From an uncultured Bacteroides sp. (GTDB taxonomy: Bacteria > Bacteroidota > Bacteroidia > Bacteroidales > Bacteroidaceae): a stretch of DNA of 64,000 nt. Each line of letters starts with the position of its first letter. The first letter of the stretch is position 1. The notes beneath the pieces were generated by a model, which did no database searches, was not told the DNA's origin, and saw only the letters and a program-made list of their open reading frames with translations. The DNA lies in NCBI GenBank assembly GCA_949285075.1, contig CASDXF010000009.1, positions 1-64,000 of the forward strand. The letters run 5' to 3'. The translations under genes and the position numbers were made by a program. This document shows, piece after piece, positions 6,741 through 15,062 of the stretch.

Positions 6741-9700
6741 ATGAAGAAGATATACATCACCATAGCGGCCCTGATGTGCACAAGCATACTGGCCGCGCAG
6801 ACTCCCGCCAACCGCACCGCGAAGACCATCGTGGCCGACGTGCTCGCCCAGATGCCCGTCGCAAGGCAGGCGGAATACGACAAGCTGATGGCCGAGCTCG
6901 GCTCCACCGGCGAAGAGGGCGTACTGACGCTGACCTCGCGCCTCGACCCCGAGGGCAAGGAGAGCGACGCCGCCGTAGAGTACGCCCTGAGCGGACTGAC
7001 CCACTACGCCGCGGCCGAGGGCAGGGAGACGCTCCGCCGCACCGTGGCCGAGGCTTACCTCAAAGCCCTCTCCCGCGCCACTCATCGTGAGGCGAAGGCC
7101 TTCATCATCCGTCAGCTGCAAGTCGTGGGAAGCGACGAGTGCGTCCCCGCCCTCGCCCCGCTCCTCACCGACGAGACCCTTTGCGGCCCCGCCTCCCGAG
7201 CCTTGACCGCCATCGACACGCCCGCGGCCCGCTCCGCCCTGACCGCCGCTTTGGAGAACGACGACACGCCCACGAAGGCGTTGAGGAACATCGTTCAGGC
7301 CGTGGGCGACGCCGCCGTCACCGAGGCCGAGGCCCCCTTGCAGCGGCTCCTCCCCTCCACCACCGGCGACCTGCGGACAAGCGTGTTCTACGCCCTGAGC
7401 CGCACGGGTACCGTCAACTCGCTCAAGCTGATGGAAGAGGCCGCGTACAGCGAGAACGAGCCGCCCAAGTCCGGAGCGATGGAGGCCTACATCAACCTGC
7501 TCGACCGCCTCATCGGACAAGGAGAGACGAAGGCCGTAGAGAAGGCCCTCAAGAAACTGCAACGGGAGGCCGAAGAGCAGGGATTAGTCCACGAGCGGAC
7601 GGCCGCCCTGCGTCTCCTCCTCCGCTGCGAGCTGTCCAAAGGCGGCAACAGCCACGGCAAGGCCGCCAAGCTGATTACCTCCGCCATGAAGGACGGCAAC
7701 AAGGAGTACCGCGTCGCCGCGCTGAACTTCGCCTCGGACAGCCTATATAATAATGTGTACCCCACCCTGTTCCGCTCGCTGAGGAGATACGACTCCGAGC
7801 GCAAGGCCGAAGCGTTGAACTGGCTCAGGCGGGAGATAAGGAACCCGCAGAAGCGCGACATCGTGAGCGGACTGGAGCTTAGCGGCGGACGGACCCCCGC
7901 TCAGGCGTTGGCCGAGCAGCTCGCCGATACGAGCTTCCAAGTGAAGCAGGCCGCCGCGTGGACACTGGCCGGCTTGGGCGACAGCGCCTCCATCCCCACG
8001 CTCGCCTCGCTGTTGCAAGACGAAGACAAGCAAGTCGCGCTGTTGGGGCAGGATGCCTTAGCGTCATTCCCGGGCGACATCAACCAAGCCGTCATCGGCG
8101 TGCTGCCGCAGGCTCCCGATACGGGAAAGATAGCCGCCATCGAGCTGTTGGCCATGCGCCGGGCCGCCGTCGGGCTGAAGCCCATACTGGCTCAGGCCGA
8201 GTCGGGCAGCGCGCCGGTCAGGAAGGCCGCCTACGCCGCGCTCAAGGACGTGGTAGAGCCGGCCCACTTCGCCCAGATGTGCGCCCTGCTCGAATCGGCC
8301 GATAAGGAATACGTCGCCCCGCTCCAGCAGGCCGTCATCGCCACACTCGCCTCCACCCCCGCCGCCGAGCGGGTAACCACCGTCAACCGACGCATGAGCG
8401 AGGCGGGAAGCAAGGGCTACCTCTACTATCAGGTACTGGCCTCCACCCATCGGGACGAGGTGATAGGCACGCTCATCGACGGCTTCCGCTCGGGTGACGA
8501 GACCAAGCGCGAAGCGGCCTTCTCCGCCCTGCTCGCCCTGAAGAACGGCAAGGTGGCGGACGAGCTGTACCGGATATGCCAAGAGCCTCCCTCGCCCAAA
8601 TACTTCGACGACGCGCTGTCGGCCTACATAGACCTCACCTCCGCCTCCTCGCTGCCGGGAGAGCAGCGCCTGCTGATGCTCCGCAAGGCGATGGAGATAG
8701 CGCGGACGGACAAGCAGAAGGCTACCGTCCTGCAACGGATAGAGAAGACCGGCACCTTCTTGGGTATGCTCTGCGCCGGAGAGTTCCTCGACCAGAAGCC
8801 CGTGCAGCAGGCGGCCGCCAACGCCGTGATGAACATCGCCTTAGCCCATAAGGAGTACACGGGCGAGAAGGTGCGCTCGCTGCTGAACAAGGTGGCCGAG
8901 GTACTGGACAATCCGGACGCGAGATACCAGAAGGAGGCTATCCGCAAGCACCTCTCCGAGATGCCCGAGGGCGAGGGATTCGTCTCCCTCTTTAACGGGA
9001 AAGACCTCACCGGATGGAAGGGACTCGTGGCCAACCCGATAGCCCGGGCCAAGATGTCCGCCGCCGAACTGAGCAAGGCGCAACGGAAGGCTGACGAGGC
9101 CATGCGCCGTGACTGGAAGGTGGAGAACGGACTGTTGGTGTTCGACGGGACGGGCTACGACAACCTCTGCTCCGTCAAGCAGTACGGCGACTTCGAGATG
9201 TATATCGACTGGAAGCTCGACCCCGCGGGGAAGGAAGCCGACGCGGGTGTCTATCTGCGGGGCACTCCCCAAGTGCAGATATGGGACACGGCCCGCACCA
9301 ACGTGGGGGCGCAGGTAGGCTCGGGCGGACTGTACAACAACAAGACCAACCAGAGCAAGCCGTCGAAGGTGGCGGACAACCCGTTGGGCGAGTGGAACAG
9401 CTTCTACATCAAGATGGTGGGCGACCGGGTAACGGTCAAGCTGAACGGAATAACCGTGACGGACGACGTGATTCTGGAGAACTACTGGGACCGCAAGCAA
9501 CCCATCTTCCCCATCGAGCAGATAGAGCTTCAGGCGCACGGCAGCAAGGTGTACTACCGCGACATCTACATCAGGGAACTGGAGCGCAAGGAGCCTTTCC
9601 GCCTCTCCGAGGAGGAAGCGAAGGAGGGCTTCAAGATTCTGTTCGACGGAACCAATATGCACCAGTGGACGGGCAATACGGTGGACTATACCTTAGAGGA

Positions 9701-10211
9701 CCACTGCATCTCGATGAACCCGAGCAAGAGCTTCGGCGGAAACCTCTACACGAAGGACGAGTACGCCAACTTCGTGCTTCGCTTCGACTTCCAGATGACA
9801 CCGGGAGCCAACAACGGGGTCGGCATCCGTACGCCTATGGAGGGCGATGCGGCCTACGTGGGCATGGAGCTTCAAATCTTAGACTGCGAGCACCCCATCT
9901 ACAAGGACATCACGCCCTTGCAGCACCACGGCTCCGTCTACGGCATCATACCGGCCAAGCCCGACCACGCTAAGGCCTTCAAGCCGGCGGGAGAGTGGAA
10001 CACGGAGGAAATCGTGGCGGACGGAGACAACATACGGGTCACGGTGAACGGGATAGTCGTCATGGAGGGCAACATCCGCGAGGCGACGAAAAACGGCACG
10101 GCCGACGGGCACGAGCATCCGGGACTGTTCAACAAGAAGGGACACATCGGCTTCTTGGGCCACGGCTCGCCCATCAAGTTCCGCAACATACGCATCAAGG
10201 AGCTGAAGTAA
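6741..10211 (+). CDS. Large secreted protein: HEAT repeats plus two DUF1080 (3-keto-glycoside hydrolase-like) domains
   Basis: The 1156-aa product has a signal peptide (MKKIYITIAALMCTSILAAQ). Residues ~50-740 are Ala/Leu-rich helical HEAT-like repeats (for example AAWTLAGLGDSASIPTLASLL, ALSRTGTVNSLKLMEEAA). Two DUF1080 jelly-roll domains follow: ~750-955 (VSLFNGKDLTGWKG, DWKLDPAGKEADAGVYLRG) and ~962-1156 (FKILFDGTNMHQWTG, DFQMTPGANNGVGIRTP). DUF1080 members cleave or transform 3-keto-glycosides. The gene follows the Gfo/Idh/MocA oxidoreductase and ends at a strong hairpin. Two catalytic-type domains on one HEAT scaffold suggest a processing platform; whether both are active is not decidable here. 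Confidence 0.85.
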   Translation: MKKIYITIAALMCTSILAAQTPANRTAKTIVADVLAQMPVARQAEYDKLMAELGSTGEEGVLTLTSRLDPEGKESDAAVEYALSGLTHYAAAEGRETLRRTVAEAYLKALSRATHREAKAFIIRQLQVVGSDECVPALAPLLTDETLCGPASRALTAIDTPAARSALTAALENDDTPTKALRNIVQAVGDAAVTEAEAPLQRLLPSTTGDLRTSVFYALSRTGTVNSLKLMEEAAYSENEPPKSGAMEAYINLLDRLIGQGETKAVEKALKKLQREAEEQGLVHERTAALRLLLRCELSKGGNSHGKAAKLITSAMKDGNKEYRVAALNFASDSLYNNVYPTLFRSLRRYDSERKAEALNWLRREIRNPQKRDIVSGLELSGGRTPAQALAEQLADTSFQVKQAAAWTLAGLGDSASIPTLASLLQDEDKQVALLGQDALASFPGDINQAVIGVLPQAPDTGKIAAIELLAMRRAAVGLKPILAQAESGSAPVRKAAYAALKDVVEPAHFAQMCALLESADKEYVAPLQQAVIATLASTPAAERVTTVNRRMSEAGSKGYLYYQVLASTHRDEVIGTLIDGFRSGDETKREAAFSALLALKNGKVADELYRICQEPPSPKYFDDALSAYIDLTSASSLPGEQRLLMLRKAMEIARTDKQKATVLQRIEKTGTFLGMLCAGEFLDQKPVQQAAANAVMNIALAHKEYTGEKVRSLLNKVAEVLDNPDARYQKEAIRKHLSEMPEGEGFVSLFNGKDLTGWKGLVANPIARAKMSAAELSKAQRKADEAMRRDWKVENGLLVFDGTGYDNLCSVKQYGDFEMYIDWKLDPAGKEADAGVYLRGTPQVQIWDTARTNVGAQVGSGGLYNNKTNQSKPSKVADNPLGEWNSFYIKMVGDRVTVKLNGITVTDDVILENYWDRKQPIFPIEQIELQAHGSKVYYRDIYIRELERKEPFRLSEEEAKEGFKILFDGTNMHQWTGNTVDYTLEDHCISMNPSKSFGGNLYTKDEYANFVLRFDFQMTPGANNGVGIRTPMEGDAAYVGMELQILDCEHPIYKDITPLQHHGSVYGIIPAKPDHAKAFKPAGEWNTEEIVADGDNIRVTVNGIVVMEGNIREATKNGTADGHEHPGLFNKKGHIGFLGHGSPIKFRNIRIKELK

Positions 10212-10243
10212 GGAAAGCCCCCGCGGGCAAGTCCTGAAACGAC

Positions 10244-10290
10244 GAAGCCTTCCCCCGCGCGCTGTCGGGGGAAGGCTTCTTTCTTTTTTC
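10244..10290. terminator. Intrinsic terminator between the convergent DUF1080 and GH2 genes
   Basis: GAAGCCTTCCCCCG (10244-10257) pairs with CGGGGGAAGGCTTC (10266-10279), loop 8 nt, followed by TTTCTTTTTT. It terminates the + strand DUF1080 operon and may also serve the GH2 gene arriving from the right. Confidence 0.9.
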
Positions 10291-10304
10291 CGTTAACGGC
10301 CGTA

Positions 10305-12134
10305 CTACTTCTTGCGGGTAGCCTCGATGACAGCCCGGTTAATCTCCCGAACCTTATCCAAGTCCATCTTCTCTACCTGACGGTCGTAAGTGACCAGTCC
10401 GTTTATCTCGTGCTCCACGTCCGTCGTCTGCGTATAGATGGCCGCGCTCAGCCCGAAATACTTCACCATCTGCTCCAGTTCGTTGAGCATCATCACGTAG
10501 GTATCCGTCAGCAGGTCTTTGTTCAGCATCATCTCGTAAGCGTCGTTGCGCACCGGCCACAGATGCCCCCGGACGAAGAGTCCCTTTCCGCCGAACTCGC
10601 CCAGCGAGGCGGCCCGCTTGTCGTCCGGCTTCGGCATGGCCGAAGGTTCTATGCGCCCGTAGTGGTGCATATCGATGAAGTCGCCGTTGCCCGGGTCGCC
10701 ATACGCCTTGCGGTATCCCGGAGCGTAGTTATGTCCGGAGTTTCCGTTCACCAAGCGGCTCGGGTCGTACTTCTTCACCCAGTCCGTGATGTCGGTCGCC
10801 TCGAACGCTCCCCAGTTCTCGTTGAACGGAACCCACATTACGATAGAGGGAGAGCTGACGTGTTGGTCAATCATCGTCTTCAACTCCTCGCGGAACTGTT
10901 GGCGTATGGCCACCGAGTCCTTTCCGTCCGGCAGCCAGAGGTTGGGCATATCTTGCCAAACCATGAGTCCCAGACGGTCGCAGTGGTAGTACCAACGCTG
11001 CGGCTCCACCTTGATGTGCTTGCGTATGACGTTGAAGCCCGCGCGCTTGGCCAACTTGATGTCGTACATCAGCGCCTCGTCCGTCGGAGCGGTGAATGCG
11101 CCATCGGGCCAGTAGCCCTGATCCAAAAGCCCGATGTGGAACACGAACTCGCCGTTCAGCGTAGGCCGCATCACGCCGTCCACCTTGCGCAGTCCCACCG
11201 AGCGCATACCGAAGTAAGAGCTTACCTCGTCCACTACCTTACCCCTCTTGTCGGTCAGCTTCAGCTTCAGCCCGTACAGGAAAGGGTCTTCCGGGCTCCA
11301 CAGCCTCGGGTTCTGGATGGGCAGATAGAACGGAGCGTTCGCGGCGCCCTCTCCGCTCGCCACCTCCTTGCCTTCCGCGTTGGCCACGACCGCCACCTTC
11401 AATCCCTCCTCCGAGGCGAAGGCCGTCACTTGCAGGCGGTTGTTCTCCACGTCCGGAACAAGCCGTATACTGGAGATGTGCTTCTCCTCCACCGGTTCGA
11501 GCCATACGGTCTGCCATATTCCGGAGGTAAAGATATAGTCTCCGTGCGGGCCGTTCTTGCCCGAGGCCGCCTTGCCGTCGTTAGGGTCGTAGGCCCCTAC
11601 CACCAACACGTTCTCCCCCGACTTCAGGAAGTCCGTAATGTCTAAGGAGAAAGCGTCATATCCTCCCGTATGGCTTCCGGCCTTCTTGCCGTTCACGAAA
11701 ATCGTCGCTATACGGTCCACGGCCCCGAAGTTCAGGCGCACGTTCTTCCCCTTCCACTCTTGGGGGACGACGAACGAACGCCGGTACCAGAAGCAGGTGT
11801 CCCCTTCACGGGCGATGCCGGAGAGTTCCGACTCGGGCGGATAGGGCACACGTATCTTCTCCGGACTGGCCGGAAACTCGGGAGGAACGGAGGCCGTAAG
11901 CGGGCTCGCGATGGTCTTGCCTCCCATATAGTCCCACAGTCCGTTCAGGTTCAGCCATTGGCCGCGCACCAGTTGCGGGCGGGGATACTCGGGGAAGGGC
12001 ACCTCCGCCCTCAGCGCCTCTTCCGTCCACGGGGTAGGCAGGGTGAAGCGCTCCACTCCCTGCGCCCTCAAAGTCACAGCGCCTTTCAGTAAGAAAAGGC
12101 AGATAAACAGATAAACAATTGTTCTATTTCTCAT
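10305..12134 (-). CDS. Glycoside hydrolase family 2 protein (beta-galactosidase/glucuronidase type)
   Basis: The 609-aa product begins [20 protein letters not shown], a signal peptide ending at LRAQG. It has the GH2 sugar-binding jelly roll ([53 protein letters not shown]), an immunoglobulin-like domain and a TIM barrel with acid/base Glu in [11 protein letters not shown] and a probable nucleophile Glu in SLGEFGGKG. It is shorter than LacZ, like many Bacteroides GH2 exo-enzymes. An upstream in-frame ATG at 12197 exists, but a good promoter at 12168-12197 lies inside that extension, so 12134 is preferred. It likely removes terminal sugars in the periplasm; specificity is unknown. Confidence 0.9.
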   Translation of the reverse strand: MRNRTIVYLFICLFLLKGAVTLRAQGVERFTLPTPWTEEALRAEVPFPEYPRPQLVRGQWLNLNGLWDYMGGKTIASPLTASVPPEFPASPEKIRVPYPPESELSGIAREGDTCFWYRRSFVVPQEWKGKNVRLNFGAVDRIATIFVNGKKAGSHTGGYDAFSLDITDFLKSGENVLVVGAYDPNDGKAASGKNGPHGDYIFTSGIWQTVWLEPVEEKHISSIRLVPDVENNRLQVTAFASEEGLKVAVVANAEGKEVASGEGAANAPFYLPIQNPRLWSPEDPFLYGLKLKLTDKRGKVVDEVSSYFGMRSVGLRKVDGVMRPTLNGEFVFHIGLLDQGYWPDGAFTAPTDEALMYDIKLAKRAGFNVIRKHIKVEPQRWYYHCDRLGLMVWQDMPNLWLPDGKDSVAIRQQFREELKTMIDQHVSSPSIVMWVPFNENWGAFEATDITDWVKKYDPSRLVNGNSGHNYAPGYRKAYGDPGNGDFIDMHHYGRIEPSAMPKPDDKRAASLGEFGGKGLFVRGHLWPVRNDAYEMMLNKDLLTDTYVMMLNELEQMVKYFGLSAAIYTQTTDVEHEINGLVTYDRQVEKMDLDKVREINRAVIEATRKK

Positions 12135-12167
12135 CGTTATGTCATGGTTAGTATTAGTAATAAGCCG

Positions 12168-12197
12168 CAAAAATAGCATTAAACGAATAACTCCCAA
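12168..12197 (-). promoter_or_regulatory. Promoter of the GH2 gene
   Basis: Read on the minus strand, TTGG (12197-12194) and TATTTTTG (12175-12168) are spaced by 18 bp, close to the Bacteroidetes consensus. It lies 34 bp upstream of the chosen start codon. Confidence 0.6.
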
Positions 12198-12326
12198 CTT
12201 AAAACCTGTTTAAATTTTGTATTCACGGGGAATTGTTTGGCGAACCCCTCCCGCATACACTCCTACCGGTTCTGCAAAAAACGGCTTCCCGACACCGGAC
12301 AAGCGGAGGCGTTTTCCCCGCGAAAA

Positions 12327-12853
12327 ATGGTCTATTTTTAAGATTTTCCCTTGAAACGAGCCCGCCAAAAATTCCGTTTTAGGCGGTCAAATCGCACAAA
12401 AACGCATAAAAAAACGTGTATTTCGGGGACGAGAGCCGCATAAACAGAGGCTTCGGAAGCGTTCGGAAAGGAAAATCGGGCGTGAGCCGTAGCCCTACCG
12501 CTCACGAGCCGCCGCCCTGTTTCTCGGGAAGCGTAGCCCTTCCGCTCGCGAGCGACTGCCCTTTCCCCGAAATCGGACGGGAATTTTACGTCTTCCAACT
12601 CCTAACAGCTCTTATTTTCAGAACAAGACAATCCTGTCTATAATTCACCGTTTTCAGTAGAACGACATTAAAAAGACAGAATCCAGACACGCACATTATC
12701 CAAACGATAAGCATACGCCCGTTTCGCTAACTATCTGAATTTCGCTAACGCCGATTTCCCGCGTTCTTTTCGTTCAAGCCGTCCCTCGACCGGAATTATC
12801 GCGTTTTTTAAGGGTCAAAATGTTCCGTTTTTCAGGATGGTCTATTTTTAAGA
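12327..12853. repeat. Interspersed non-coding element, copy 1, bounded by 17-bp direct repeats
   Basis: ATGGTCTATTTTTAAGA occurs at 12327-12343 and again perfectly at 12837-12853. The 527-bp unit has no credible gene. Its right part (TGAATTTCGCTAACGCCGAT near 12735, then TGTTCCGTTTTTCA at the end) recurs in the same order in the element at 62071-62618. It contains a phased palindrome array (12484-12554). This is therefore a dispersed element of the genome rather than unique spacer. The direct repeats could be boundaries, target duplications or recombination products. Confidence 0.75.
12484..12554. repeat. Phased array, 22-bp period, CTCGCGAG-type palindromes (4 units)
   Basis: GAGCC-like cores start at 12484, 12506, 12528 and 12550, each 22 bp apart. 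The last unit contains GCTCGCGAGC, the others diverged forms such as CTCACGAG and CTCGGGAA. The same motif with the same period is found at 46785-46833 and 62221-62274. Confidence 0.75.
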
Positions 12854-12925
12854 TGTACAAGGAGCGTCCGGTTGTTGTATAAGAGTCGAACGATTGATGT
12901 ACAGCGGGCAGGCGGTTACAGTACA
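12854..12925. repeat. Phased array, 22-bp period, TGTAC motif (4 units)
   Basis: GTAC cores start at 12855, 12877 (GTAT), 12899 and 12921, each exactly 22 bp apart. The array directly abuts the right boundary of the 527-bp element. Identical motif and period recur at 28587, 46664 and 58639. Confidence 0.8.
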
Positions 12926-13029
12926 AGAAAAAGAGCACGGTTCCCTTTGAATAGAAAGATTAAACGCCTTAGCTTCTCCATGCGGGGACAGCATGAAAAT
13001 GTATGTAGAACAAATTTCTACTCTTTTTA

Positions 13030-13061
13030 TTTGTTTATATGTAACAAAAACCTTTAATTTG
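13030..13061 (+). promoter_or_regulatory. Candidate promoter of the structured RNA and/or the eight-gene operon
   Basis: TTTG (13030-13033) and TTAATTTG (13054-13061) are 20 bp apart; the -7 box has one mismatch to TAnnTTTG. Transcription would begin near 13068, some 65 bp before the first RNA stem and 330 bp before the first operon ATG. Confidence 0.5.
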
Positions 13062-13132
13062 CAGTTGAATCTCAGCTAGCTAGCGGGTTAGAGGGAGGTT
13101 CTTGATATAAATAACATAGAAAAGGCGTTTAC

Positions 13133-13346
13133 GGACGTTATCTTCTACGCTCAAACTTCGCAACTTTGATCAACAAGAAGATACGGCAACGGAAGCGTCC
13201 ACTTGGGTGTGTATTAGGCATCGTGATACGGTGCTTTCCTATATCACATCTGGGCGTGGGCTAGCTGCGTTGCTTATCCTTGTTGAGAGGCAATGCGAAG
13301 GCCTGAGCGTGGGATAAGCGAAAGTACAGACTCCCATGCCTTTTTT
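13133..13346 (+). ncRNA. Candidate structured RNA upstream of the cytoskeleton/motor operon
   Basis: Three arms can be drawn by eye. Arm 1: GGACG (13133-13137) with CGTCC (13196-13200), enclosing TATCTTCT (13139-13146) with AGAAGATA (13176-13183). Arm 2: GCATCGT (13218-13224) with ACGGTGC (13228-13234), with one G-U pair. Arm 3: GGCGTGGG (13253-13260) with CCCATGCC (13333-13340), enclosing GCTTATCC (13272-13279) with GGATAAGC (13312-13319). Arm 3 is followed by TTTTTT, so it can act as the RNA's own terminator. No ORF covers the region. It could be an independent RNA or an attenuating leader of the operon at 13398. I do not recognise a named family. Confidence 0.55.
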
Positions 13347-13397
13347 GTATATATAACCGAATCTGGGGAGGCTATAGGTTAGTTAGGTTATATAATA

Positions 13398-14585
13398 ATG
13401 AAAAAAGCCTCTACCATAATACCGTTTGTCACGTGCATCATCTACATATTTTGGGGATGTACACACAACCAAATAGAAGTTACTTCCGAAAAAGTAATAT
13501 CTCCTACCTGCGATATAAACCCCACGCTAAATGTTTATATTGAGAACTCTGGAAGTATGGACGGATATATGTGCGACGGTTCTCAACTCAAAGACGCAAT
13601 CTTTGATTATATCAGTGATCTTAACGAATTTTCAAAGAAGACAAATCTATATTATATTAATAGCAAGTCTATACCTTTTAATGAGTCACTTGAGCAATAT
13701 ATCAAAACATTAAATCACTTCACGTTTCAGAAAGCGGGAGGAGACCGGAGTAATTCCAACATTGGACTTATGATTGATTCCATTTTAGAAAACGCAAATG
13801 ACTCTACTGTAAACATATTCGTTTCAGATTGCATTTTGGACCTCCCGGCTATCAACTCGCAAAAATTCTTGAATACATGTCAGATATCTATTAAAAACGC
13901 TATTAATGAAGGTCGAAAACGCACACCAAATCTTAGTGTTGAGATATTAAAAATGACATCTGACTTTAATGGAAAATATTTCTACCCCAATGGCTCGGCA
14001 GAAATTCTTAAGGATGTGAAGAGACCATACTATATTTGGATTTTCGGCGATAATAACGTTTTAGCCAAATTAAACTCAGAAGTACCATTCTCACGTCTAA
14101 AAAAGTACGGTCTCGAAGAATCTGTTTCATTTTCAAAAACAGTTAGCATACCTTATGACATCAAAAACATGACAATAACCTCTTCAATCATCAATCCGAT
14201 AAAGGGTAATTATTATGCGACTATACGAGCTGACTTTAGAGCAACTCTGCAACCAGAGAGCACAATTCAAAATCCATCAAATTATTCGTTTACCAATCCA
14301 GATATGAGTATTAAAGAAATAAAAACTATTAAAGATATAAATAGCCAATATACCCATTATCTTACTTGCGTGATACCTTGCAAAACAAGAATCATGCAAG
14401 AGAATATTGTTTTCAATCCGCCCAAAACGCCAAACTGGGTGTCTGAATCTAATGATGAAAGCGGTTTAAATATAAGAAACAACCTCACAAAAACGACAGG
14501 TATAAAACATCTCATCGAAGGTGTCGCCGATTCATACAAAAATGATATTTCAACCAGTTTCAAATTCAATATAAAACGAAAATAA
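13398..14585 (+). CDS. VWA-like lipoprotein, first gene of the cytoskeleton/motor operon
   Basis: The 395-aa product has a hydrophobic leader ending in FWGC, a relaxed Bacteroidetes lipobox with Cys21, so it is likely a lipoprotein. Residues 45-55 read NVYIENSGSMDG, a strand followed by a MIDAS-like ExSxS (Glu in place of the usual Asp), and IFVSDCILDL later supplies the Asp-containing strand expected of a von Willebrand A fold. The C-terminal ~150 residues are beta-rich and unassigned. VWA domains bind partner proteins through a metal ion, so this may be an envelope adaptor or sensor. The gene is strongly AT-rich like the next seven and 1 bp from the next ORF. The VWA call rests on motif and topology only. 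Confidence 0.75.
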   Translation: MKKASTIIPFVTCIIYIFWGCTHNQIEVTSEKVISPTCDINPTLNVYIENSGSMDGYMCDGSQLKDAIFDYISDLNEFSKKTNLYYINSKSIPFNESLEQYIKTLNHFTFQKAGGDRSNSNIGLMIDSILENANDSTVNIFVSDCILDLPAINSQKFLNTCQISIKNAINEGRKRTPNLSVEILKMTSDFNGKYFYPNGSAEILKDVKRPYYIWIFGDNNVLAKLNSEVPFSRLKKYGLEESVSFSKTVSIPYDIKNMTITSSIINPIKGNYYATIRADFRATLQPESTIQNPSNYSFTNPDMSIKEIKTIKDINSQYTHYLTCVIPCKTRIMQENIVFNPPKTPNWVSESNDESGLNIRNNLTKTTGIKHLIEGVADSYKNDISTSFKFNIKRK

Positions 14586-14586
14586 T

Positions 14587-15051
14587 ATGGGAGAGTTTTT
14601 TGGAAGCATCTATTGTTGGTTTGAGGATTTTTTTGGTCTCGAACTAGCAAACTATCTTTGGGGAGTCTCTTCCCCTTTATCAGACATTAATTCTTTTATC
14701 GGGATTGGATTATCCATGTTCGGCATAAGCCTTTTTTCTGTATTGACATACTACTACGGAATAAACCATCCGCAACTGAATCATTGGTGGGGATGGGGCA
14801 TATTTCTCATTATAAATAGCATTATCAATTTCATAGTAGGGTGGCAATGGGTACTCAAAGATTATGTCAATGGGAAAATGGTAGCGATCGACCCATCAAC
14901 AAATATGCAGATTCCACTTAACATAGGAGAAGCGGAAATACTTTATTTCGGCATTTCAAACATGATTTTATCGATATTGGCATTTATTGTTTTTTCTTTC
15001 ATTTTTAAATGGTGGAGCACAAACTGTTCTCGTGCCCCATTCTCTTTTTAA
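14587..15051 (+). CDS. Small three-TM membrane protein of unknown function
   Basis: The 154-aa product has three clear hydrophobic segments: INSFIGIGLSMFGISLFSVL (~35-56), WGWGIFLIINSIINFIVGW (~67-86) and ILYFGISNMILSILAFIVFSFIF (~119-142), with a polar loop VAIDPSTNMQIPLNIGEAE between the last two. No family is recognised. It starts 1 bp after the VWA gene's stop and ends 11 bp before the tubulin-like gene, so it is translationally linked to both. Its position suggests a membrane anchor or scaffold for the tubulin-like protein; that is inference. Confidence 0.75.
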   Translation: MGEFFGSIYCWFEDFFGLELANYLWGVSSPLSDINSFIGIGLSMFGISLFSVLTYYYGINHPQLNHWWGWGIFLIINSIINFIVGWQWVLKDYVNGKMVAIDPSTNMQIPLNIGEAEILYFGISNMILSILAFIVFSFIFKWWSTNCSRAPFSF

Positions 15052-15062
15052 GTTGGAAAATT

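Noticed and set aside
12338-13057. Small ORFs (86, 75 and 61 aa) in the 12.2-13.1 kb gap
   Set aside because: They cover the dispersed repeat element and palindrome arrays, and show no start signals or protein-like composition.
15009-15062. Upstream ATG for the tubulin-like gene
   Set aside because: It overlaps the preceding gene and adds residues before the strand that starts the nucleotide fold.
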